Source: Bacteroidales bacterium UBA932
GTDB lineage: Bacteria; Bacteroidota; Bacteroidia; Bacteroidales; UBA932
Assembly: GCA_002293585.1 (NCBI GenBank)
Contig: DBDM01000169.1
Location: 1 to 7,075, forward strand
Direction of reading: 5' to 3'
DNA: 7,075 nt
Of the stretch, positions 1 to 5,908 are shown one piece after another. The notes under the pieces were generated by a model that worked only from the letters and a program-made list of their open reading frames with translations, searched no databases and was not told the DNA's origin. The position numbers and the translations under genes are program-made. How positions within the stretch are numbered: position 1 is the stretch's first letter; every line of letters starts with the position of its first letter.

Positions 1-66
1 TATATGTAGAGGCCCCGTGGGACTTGGGGCAAAACGCACCCTGACTTTTCTATTCATCATTTTCAT
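1..66 (-). CDS. gltX: Glutamyl-tRNA synthetase, N-terminal fragment (runs off left edge)
   Basis: Reading the minus strand from ATG at 66 gives 22 codons open to the window edge, containing RVRFAPSPTGPLHI. This is the N-terminal signature of class I glutamyl-tRNA synthetases; the final HI are the first residues of the HIGH-type ATP-binding motif, which the edge cuts. GlnRS has a different version (RFPPEPNGYLHIGH), so GluRS is clearly preferred. The enzyme charges tRNA-Glu with glutamate in the cytoplasm. Three in-frame ATGs compete (66, 60 and 57). The one at 66 is chosen because it is the first after a minus-strand -7 element at 92-85, which leaves a leader of only about 10-15 bases; 60 or 57 remain possible. 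The gene is divergent from the DUF5686 gene and shares its promoter region. Only about 4% of a normal gltX is visible, so nothing can be said about its integrity. Confidence 0.9.
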   Translation of the reverse strand, partial: MKMMNRKVRVRFAPSPTGPLHI

Positions 67-84
67 AATTTGACTTAAACCAAA

Positions 85-92
85 CAAAGGTA
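85..92 (-). promoter_or_regulatory. -7 promoter element for gltX
   Basis: CAAAGGTA on the plus strand is TACCTTTG on the minus strand, a full match to the Bacteroidota sigma-ABfr -7 consensus TAnnTTTG. It lies 18 bases upstream of the gltX ATG at 66, so transcription would begin roughly around 78. No convincing TTTG is seen 19-21 bases further upstream, so the -33 element is weak or absent. Confidence 0.65.
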
Positions 93-113
93 CGAAAAAT
101 ATATAAAATTTCC

Positions 114-121
114 TATCTTTG
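114..121 (+). promoter_or_regulatory. -7 promoter element for the DUF5686 gene
   Basis: TATCTTTG matches the Bacteroidota -7 consensus TAnnTTTG exactly. It lies 33 bases upstream of the ATG at 155, predicting a transcript start near 128 and an A/U-rich leader of about 27 bases without a Shine-Dalgarno sequence, as is usual in this phylum. No clear TTTG is present at the -33 position (about 91-95). The element overlaps the in-frame TTG at 119, which rules that codon out as the start. Confidence 0.7.
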
Positions 122-154
122 CCGGACTTAAATTTATTTAAAGACATAAAATTT

Positions 155-2824
155 ATGCCGGCAACACGCTATTTTTTTTACTTTCTTATTATTTTTCTGT
201 TCGCCGCAACGGACGTTTCCGCCCAAAGCATAAAAGGTCGCGTGCAGGCCGACAAGAATGCAGGTATAGCCTATGCCACCGTCTACATTAAAGAATTGCG
301 GCAGGGAATTGCCACGAATGAAAAAGGCGATTTTGAAATTAAAACGCCGCAGGGCAGCTACTCGTTGGTAGTACAAAGCTTAGGCTATGAAGTGCAGCAT
401 ATCAGCGTGCAGGTGCCGCAGCCGGCGCCGCTGGTAATTACATTAGCCGAAAGAGCTTATGCCTTGCGCGCCGTAGCTGTGTCGGCCAAAGGCGAAGACC
501 CCGCTTACATGATCATGCGGAAAGCCATAGGCATGGCGCCATACTACCGCAACATAGTGTCCGGCTACACCGCCGACGTATATCTGAAAACAAAAGCAAA
601 AGTCGAACATATAAAAGGGGTCATTGCCCTTGGATTAAGGATGGAAGGGATCAACGTTAAAGAATTAGCGGGAACTAATATTGTGCAGGAAAGCATTAAT
701 GAAATCAGTTTCACGGCGCCCGACCAATACCGGCAAAAAGTAAAATCGAAAACCAGCGCCACATCTATTGATTTAGCCAAGTACGGGATCAATGAAAATG
801 ATTTAACCGTTGGCCTGACAAGGCTTGACCTTTACGGCACCTCTCCTTCGCTCCCTTTGTCCACCATGGCTTTTTCCAATTATAAATTTGTGTACGAAGG
901 CGACAATGTGGTCGACGGGAAGATCATCAACAAAATTAAGGTGATTCCGCGCCGCAAAAGTAATGACTTGGTGTCGGGCTATCTTTATATTATGGACAAA
1001 ACCTGGAATGTATACAATGCCGACCTGCTACAAAAAACTTCTATCAACAATTTACGCATACAGCAAAACTACAGTGAAGTGGAGCCCGGCATCCTGTTGC
1101 CGGTATCTTACACTATGGAATTCACAATTGACGGCATGGGTATAAAAGGTGCCGCCACCATGGCCGGCTCTATCAAATACCTGTCGGTGGATATCAATCA
1201 TCGTATACAACGCCAGCCCATCGTCACCGTGGCTAAAGCCGACACTGTGGTAAAAAAGACAAATCCGAAGAAAGAAAAATTGCGACAGGAAGTGGAAAAA
1301 ATTGCCGAAAAAGAGCAAATCAATAACCGTGACATGCGCAAGCTGGCCAAGCTGGAACAACAGTTGGCCGAGATATCAGAGGAAGAACAACGACAAGATG
1401 AAGGGAAAGAAAAATCATTGGAAATAGAGCGTAATTATGTTCTGGAAGAAGACAGCAGCACCGTGCGCAATGACACCGCGCTGTTCAATAGCCTGCGTAC
1501 TATTCCGCTGGCAGCAGACGAATGGCGCACCTACCAAAAATATGACTCCATTGTAAAAATCAATCCGCGCGACAGCACCGGCGAGGCCGTACACAAAGGC
1601 AAAAACCAAGGCTGGTTTTCCATTCTAATGATGGGCACGCCGTCAACAAAATTGAATGATGGGCTATACATGAAATTCGGCGGGTTGCTCAGCATAAATG
1701 CTTTGGACTTTAATGTAGTGGACGGATATTCCTACGGTCTTTCGGGCGGGTTACGAAAACAGTATGAAAAAACCGGCCGGCGCTGGTGGTTAAACGGCGA
1801 TATCAAATGGGCTTTCAGCCGGCAGGTGCCACTGTGGAACCTGTCGTTCCAACATTTATACCATCCGGGACGGCGTGCTTTCTGGGAAATTAAAGGCGGG
1901 CAGGACAGCAAGGATTTTGCAGGATACAACGGGGTGGGTTTTGTCAACGCTTTCTCGTCGCTGCTGTTCCGCATGAACTACGCCAATTTTTATCATGATA
2001 ATTATGTGCGACTGACACATCAAACCGATATTGTAAACGGACTGACGCTAAACACCGCCCTGCAATGGAGCGACCGGCGCGCATTGCAAAATATCACTGA
2101 TGAGTCTTACTTCTACCAAAAAAGCCGCGACTACCGTCCCAACATCCCACGCAACGCCGATGTGGCGGCCAATCCCGCACTGTTGTCCGATAACCGTGCC
2201 GCAGTGCTTGATATTGCATTGGAGTATACACCCGAATATTATTACCGCAAGCGGGGTGAACGAAAGATCATGGCTCACTCCCGCTATCCTACGTTCAGTC
2301 TGCTATGGGAAAAAGGTATTCCCGATATATTCAACAGTGTTTCCGATTTCGATTTGCTACAATTCAAGATCACACAAAACTTCAAATTCGGTTATTACAA
2401 CGAATTCAATTATACGGCCGGGGCAGGGAATTTTTTCAATACCCGCCACATGGCCTTTGCCGACTACACACATTTCTACGGTAACGAGGCCGGTGTGTCA
2501 TTCAACGATCATAGCCAAAGTATTCCCTATCAGTTATTGCCGCAATATACTTACAGCACGAACAACTGGTACGTGGGCGGCTATGCACGCTACCAATCGC
2601 CGCTGCTGGCATTGAAGTATATTCCTTTCCTGACTAACGTTCCGTTCAACGAAAACCTGCATGTCTCCTACCTGTTGCAACCCAATCTGCGCCACTACAC
2701 GGAAATAGGCTACGGCTGGTCCTTTGCAAATATGGCAGGAGTGGGCGTACATGCCGGATTCAGTGCCAACGGATTTTATGGATGGGGCTTTCGCCTGTTA
2801 ATCAATTTTGACAGTATACAATAG
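155..2824 (+). CDS. Outer-membrane protein with carboxypeptidase-like regulatory domain and DUF5686
   Basis: This gene encodes an 889-residue protein of unknown molecular function, expected in the outer membrane. Residues 1-23 are a signal peptide (hydrophobic FFYFLIIFLFAA, cleavage at VSA/Q). Residues about 26-97 form a carboxypeptidase-D regulatory-like beta-sandwich (IKGRV near the start, GDFEI, then SLGYE), a domain also found at the N-terminus of SusC-type receptors. DUF5686 follows, with its hallmark DPAYMIMRKAI at 115-125 and APYYRN just after. A highly charged, helix-prone segment rich in K, E, Q and R spans about 366-424. From about 490 to the end the sequence alternates in the manner of beta-barrel strands, rich in aromatic residues and glycine. 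No TonB-dependent receptor plug is seen. The start is ATG 155: a TTG at 119 extends the frame by 12 codons but overlaps the promoter -7 element and would sit ahead of the signal peptide. The gene is divergent from gltX and its stop is 7 bases from that of the convergent esterase. Family assignment is firm; the role is not known. Confidence 0.92.
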   Translation: MPATRYFFYFLIIFLFAATDVSAQSIKGRVQADKNAGIAYATVYIKELRQGIATNEKGDFEIKTPQGSYSLVVQSLGYEVQHISVQVPQPAPLVITLAERAYALRAVAVSAKGEDPAYMIMRKAIGMAPYYRNIVSGYTADVYLKTKAKVEHIKGVIALGLRMEGINVKELAGTNIVQESINEISFTAPDQYRQKVKSKTSATSIDLAKYGINENDLTVGLTRLDLYGTSPSLPLSTMAFSNYKFVYEGDNVVDGKIINKIKVIPRRKSNDLVSGYLYIMDKTWNVYNADLLQKTSINNLRIQQNYSEVEPGILLPVSYTMEFTIDGMGIKGAATMAGSIKYLSVDINHRIQRQPIVTVAKADTVVKKTNPKKEKLRQEVEKIAEKEQINNRDMRKLAKLEQQLAEISEEEQRQDEGKEKSLEIERNYVLEEDSSTVRNDTALFNSLRTIPLAADEWRTYQKYDSIVKINPRDSTGEAVHKGKNQGWFSILMMGTPSTKLNDGLYMKFGGLLSINALDFNVVDGYSYGLSGGLRKQYEKTGRRWWLNGDIKWAFSRQVPLWNLSFQHLYHPGRRAFWEIKGGQDSKDFAGYNGVGFVNAFSSLLFRMNYANFYHDNYVRLTHQTDIVNGLTLNTALQWSDRRALQNITDESYFYQKSRDYRPNIPRNADVAANPALLSDNRAAVLDIALEYTPEYYYRKRGERKIMAHSRYPTFSLLWEKGIPDIFNSVSDFDLLQFKITQNFKFGYYNEFNYTAGAGNFFNTRHMAFADYTHFYGNEAGVSFNDHSQSIPYQLLPQYTYSTNNWYVGGYARYQSPLLALKYIPFLTNVPFNENLHVSYLLQPNLRHYTEIGYGWSFANMAGVGVHAGFSANGFYGWGFRLLINFDSIQ

Positions 2825-2831
2825 TAACAGA

Positions 2832-4148
2832 TTATTTCAAGTGCGCTTTGATCCAATCCAACTGCACGTAGCGCGTATTGTCGGACACCCAGTGTTCATT
2901 AATCGGCGTGATCAAGGCTTCTTTCGGGGCGGTGATCACGTTGTAGGCAGCGTAGCTGGTAGTCGGCGGACAAACATCATCGTTGAATCCCCAGGTCATG
3001 AATACCGGAGCGGCAACACGACGGGCGAAGTTGACCACATCGTAATAGGCCAGCGTGTTAATGATTTCAGGCGTCAGCGATATACCTTTATACTTGCGGC
3101 CGAAATGAGGATAGCCGCCCGTAACGCCCTTCTGTGCATATCCCGCCATATCCGACAGCGCAGGATGATTGGCCACACAAGCCGTTACGCGTGTATCGAG
3201 ACCGGCCATCACCAATGACAGCGCACCGCCCTGACTGCCGCCCTGAGCGATCATATTTTTACCGTCCCATTCGGGCAGGGTGGACAAATAATCTACCGCA
3301 CGCACGCACGCCAGGTACACTTTTTTCATATAGTACGTATCGCGCCGGTCGATCCCATTGGCAAGGTAACCGTTAGGATGATGATGACCGAACGCATTGG
3401 AAATATCGGCGTAGGTTTTAGCGTCCAACGCCGGACTGATACCGTGAATTTCCATGTCGAAGCGGATGCAGCCGGCTTCTGCATAGAACATTGTTTTCAG
3501 CGGATTCATGGGTTTCACGCCGGCGCCCGGAGGACAAACCACCACGGGATATTTACCGGGAGCCTTCGGTTTGCTCAGGTAACCGTAAACATATTGCCCC
3601 GGCTTATAGCATTGTAATTTCACTAAGTAGCAATCCACCTTAGCGGAAGAATATTCGGGCACAAACGTGACTTCGGGATTCATCGGGCACTTGGCCTGCT
3701 CGTCCAGCGCCGCTGTCCAGAAATCATTAAAATCCTTCGGTATTTGCGTATAAGGCACGATTTTTTCCGGAGAAAAACCTACTTTAATATGATGTTTATG
3801 CACTTTGCCCTTCACCGTAACACTCAGGCGGCAATCGCGGAACCCCGGCTTATTCATGGTGCCGATCATGATCTCGGCTTGGCCGTTGTTGAGTTTAACC
3901 GTGCCTTCCGTGTCCGCATCGAGGTTGTCCTGCCCAATGCTGTAGGCTACTTCAAGGCCATCCTGTAAAATGCCGAACTCGTAAACAGCCACTGTTATTT
4001 TGGCTTTTTCACCTGTTTTATACAGCCAATCGGCGTGATCGGGAGTAGTTACCCAAAGCAGGTCACTTCTGTAAGGGTAATTTTCTGCAACGGCAACCTG
4101 GGCCAGCAGCATAAATACCAAAGCGACAATAGTAAAACGTATTTTCAT
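2832..4148 (-). CDS. Secreted acetylxylan-esterase-like hydrolase (AXE1 / CE7 family) with N-terminal beta domain
   Basis: This is a 438-residue alpha/beta hydrolase, predicted to remove O-acetyl groups from acetylated sugars or xylo-oligosaccharides; the substrate is inferred from the family. Residues 1-21 are a signal peptide (cleavage AVA/E) without a lipobox, so it is periplasmic or secreted. Residues about 22-120 look like an all-beta domain absent from classical CE7 enzymes. The catalytic domain follows. The nucleophile is Ser305 in GGSQGG, the acid is Asp390 in NDDVCPP, and the base is His419 in NEHW. The spacings (85 and 29) nearly match those of Thermotoga CE7 esterase (188/274/303), and GIDRRDTYYMKKVY matches the CE7 block before the nucleophile. 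The conserved CE7 motif RGQG is replaced by EIHG at 233-236. The start is ATG 4148: the frame stays open to a GTG at 4226, but that extension contains the promoter and lacks a signal peptide. No SusC/SusD or glycoside hydrolase lies nearby in the window. Confidence 0.9.
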   Translation of the reverse strand: MKIRFTIVALVFMLLAQVAVAENYPYRSDLLWVTTPDHADWLYKTGEKAKITVAVYEFGILQDGLEVAYSIGQDNLDADTEGTVKLNNGQAEIMIGTMNKPGFRDCRLSVTVKGKVHKHHIKVGFSPEKIVPYTQIPKDFNDFWTAALDEQAKCPMNPEVTFVPEYSSAKVDCYLVKLQCYKPGQYVYGYLSKPKAPGKYPVVVCPPGAGVKPMNPLKTMFYAEAGCIRFDMEIHGISPALDAKTYADISNAFGHHHPNGYLANGIDRRDTYYMKKVYLACVRAVDYLSTLPEWDGKNMIAQGGSQGGALSLVMAGLDTRVTACVANHPALSDMAGYAQKGVTGGYPHFGRKYKGISLTPEIINTLAYYDVVNFARRVAAPVFMTWGFNDDVCPPTTSYAAYNVITAPKEALITPINEHWVSDNTRYVQLDWIKAHLK

Positions 4149-4173
4149 GTTATTTTTTCTAAAGTTCACATTA

Positions 4174-4203
4174 CAAATGTACAAAAAATAACAAACCAAA
4201 CAA
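4174..4203 (-). promoter_or_regulatory. Promoter of the esterase gene
   Basis: On the minus strand TACATTTG (4181-4174) matches TAnnTTTG exactly. A TTG lies at 4203-4201, 19 bases upstream, which fits the -33 position. Two further TTTG copies at 4200-4197 and 4195-4192 are spaced too closely to serve. The -7 element is 25 bases upstream of ATG 4148, giving a short A/T-rich leader. It lies in the 77-base gap after the barrel gene, so the esterase can be transcribed independently of the upstream pair. No terminator hairpin is seen in the gap, so read-through is also possible. Confidence 0.65.
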
Positions 4204-4225
4204 TAGGTTTCAAGACAGAAATACA

Positions 4226-5908
4226 CTAAAAATTAAATGCGTAAGCTATTGTAGCCGTAAAACTTTGCCTGGCCTGCTGTGTACCGCTTGCTCCACGGTG
4301 CTGAAAAACCAGGTTGGTGGTAAAATTATGCCGTTTCAGAAAAACATAGCCGGCATTGCAACGCAGATTCAACACCCCGGCGCCCGCAACATTATCCGTA
4401 CGACTCATGTTATAAGACAGCGCAAGGCCTGAACTTAATTTCTTTTCTAAGAATTTTGCCGAAGCGCTAAGTGTAGGGCCAATGACCAACGAGTTTGCGC
4501 CGGCAGCATAACTGTAGGAAGCATTCAGCACAGCAGAAAAACTCAAATTTGAAGGCACCAGCACAAGGTTATACATACCGCTCAAATTCAAAAAACGCAG
4601 CAGGGAGCCAGTTTTCACCAAGTCGCCCTGCTTGTCGGCCGACTCCTGGTAACTGATCATGGCAGTAAGCGTTTGCTTTCTCGCCTCATTACTGCCGAAT
4701 ATATACATGGTATTCAATGACAGATTTTGAGATATTTGTGTAAAATCCAACGTATCTAAATTATCATATGGCGTCAGTTCATTCACGTAATCAAATTGCG
4801 ACTTAATATTCTTATACGTTTGAAAACCGGAATAGGACAGGGTCATATTCAATTGCTCACCGGGAATATAATTCACATTGGCCGATGCGACGAAACGGTT
4901 TTCCGACTGTTCATTTTTTGCGGCCAGGTCGTCACGCTGGAAACCGGCATTAGCCGACACATTCAGCTTATTATTAAAAAACACCCGGGCATAATTTAAC
5001 GTGATATTTTCATAATCATTATTAAAATAATAGGCACCCAACGTGGCATAGCCCGGATCAATACGCTCATACCCTATCCCTATAGTGTTGCCCAATATCT
5101 GTGCCGTAATATTCAACCGTATGGCATGGTATACATCGTAAGCTTTCTCAGGTCGCCCGGCATGATGGTTCAGGAAACTGATGCCGTATTCACCGGTCAG
5201 CCCGACATTTTCTATCATATTCAACCCAAACTCAATACTCGCCGCCTTATTATCCTTAGGCAGCGCCACGCCCAAACTATCAACAGGCTGCGGTATGGAA
5301 TTGACATTATCAAAAGCTCCCAGGAAACTCACTCCTGCATAAAAAGTCCGGTGGTTATACCGCACCTTGGTTCCATAGCCCCAACGCTCGAATATAGGCG
5401 GTGTCATCACTGTTGAATCGGCCGGCACCGCCTTCAACAAACGACCGCCCATTACGTTGACCGAAAGTTTTTCAAACAAGAGGTCAACACCTGCTCCGGT
5501 AAATTGATGCCCATTGAGGGTATAAGGAGAAAACACCATGGACACATCGCCAAAATGCCCGGTAATCCACTTATAGGAGGGGTGCAAAGCAAAACGGTTG
5601 GGTATTTCCGGATAAGAATAATTGGAACCTAAGTTCGTCAACGTAAATGAAAGGGGTAAGTCTATCAATCCGTAAATATTAGCATTCAGATTGCCGGCCA
5701 AGGCATAGGTAAAAGGCTGCCGGCTTTGTCCGTCGGTACCCGTATAAAAAACCGTATTGGCCGACACGCCTCCGTTTACCGTAAGCCACTTGTTGTCTTT
5801 AAACATATTGCCCATATTGGCAACATCCACCTGCTGCGCCCGCAGCGGAGTACAGATCATCGCCAACAACAACAGGTGCCAAAAAATATGTATATGCCGG
5901 CCCTTCAT
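4226..5908 (-). CDS. Outer-membrane beta-barrel protein, partner of the PKD protein
   Basis: This 560-residue protein has a signal peptide at residues 1-24 (HLLLLAMICTPLRA/QQ). The AMIC stretch is not a good lipobox, so signal peptidase I cleavage is favoured. The rest is a long series of amphipathic beta strands with alternating polar and hydrophobic residues, and the chain ends in YAFNF with the terminal Phe typical of barrels inserted by the BAM complex. A well-marked block at about 104-143 (NRFALHPSYKW, then FSPYTLNGHQFTGAGVDL) resembles, from memory, a widespread Bacteroidota family of uncharacterised outer-membrane proteins. No transport or enzymatic motif is visible, and it is longer than PorP/SprF proteins and unlike them. 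Its ATG overlaps the upstream TGA as ATGA, so its translation is probably coupled to that of the PKD gene. The purine-rich codons for KVQKKKER of that gene lie where a ribosome-binding region would be. Outer-membrane barrel: confident. Exact family and role: unknown. Confidence 0.85.
   Translation of the reverse strand: MKGRHIHIFWHLLLLAMICTPLRAQQVDVANMGNMFKDNKWLTVNGGVSANTVFYTGTDGQSRQPFTYALAGNLNANIYGLIDLPLSFTLTNLGSNYSYPEIPNRFALHPSYKWITGHFGDVSMVFSPYTLNGHQFTGAGVDLLFEKLSVNVMGGRLLKAVPADSTVMTPPIFERWGYGTKVRYNHRTFYAGVSFLGAFDNVNSIPQPVDSLGVALPKDNKAASIEFGLNMIENVGLTGEYGISFLNHHAGRPEKAYDVYHAIRLNITAQILGNTIGIGYERIDPGYATLGAYYFNNDYENITLNYARVFFNNKLNVSANAGFQRDDLAAKNEQSENRFVASANVNYIPGEQLNMTLSYSGFQTYKNIKSQFDYVNELTPYDNLDTLDFTQISQNLSLNTMYIFGSNEARKQTLTAMISYQESADKQGDLVKTGSLLRFLNLSGMYNLVLVPSNLSFSAVLNASYSYAAGANSLVIGPTLSASAKFLEKKLSSGLALSYNMSRTDNVAGAGVLNLRCNAGYVFLKRHNFTTNLVFQHRGASGTQQARQSFTATIAYAFNF
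5905..5908 (-). promoter_or_regulatory. ATGA stop/start overlap (translational coupling)
   Basis: The minus-strand bases 5908-5905 read ATGA: ATG starts the barrel gene and TGA ends the PKD gene. The upstream stretch (aaaagaaaaaagaacg, minus strand) is purine-rich, without a classic Shine-Dalgarno core. This layout usually means ribosomes reinitiate and the two proteins are made in a linked ratio. Confidence 0.8.

Larger units (their letters stand above)
85..121. repeat. Imperfect inverted repeat formed by the two divergent promoters
   Basis: The left arm at 85-100 (CAAAGGTACGAAAAAT) and the reverse complement of the right arm at 106-121 (CAAAGATAGGAAATTT) agree at 12 of 16 positions, around a 5-base A/T centre. 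The outer 8 bases of each arm are the -7 elements of the two opposed promoters, so the symmetry follows at least partly from the promoter consensus. Confidence 0.7.

Noticed and set aside
119..154. TTG start extending the DUF5686 protein by 12 residues
   Set aside because: It overlaps the -7 promoter element, so it would not be transcribed, and it would place charged residues before a good signal peptide that begins at ATG 155.
2100..2615. A 171-residue plus-strand frame inside the DUF5686 gene
   Set aside because: It is an out-of-frame shadow. Its composition is rich in T, I, P and C with no domain pattern, while the overlapping frame encodes the barrel.
2795..2830. Inverted repeat CTGTTA/TAACAG flanking the DUF5686 stop, considered as a terminator
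   Set aside because: The stem has only 6 A/T-rich pairs, the loop has 24 bases and no U-run follows, so it is too weak to call.
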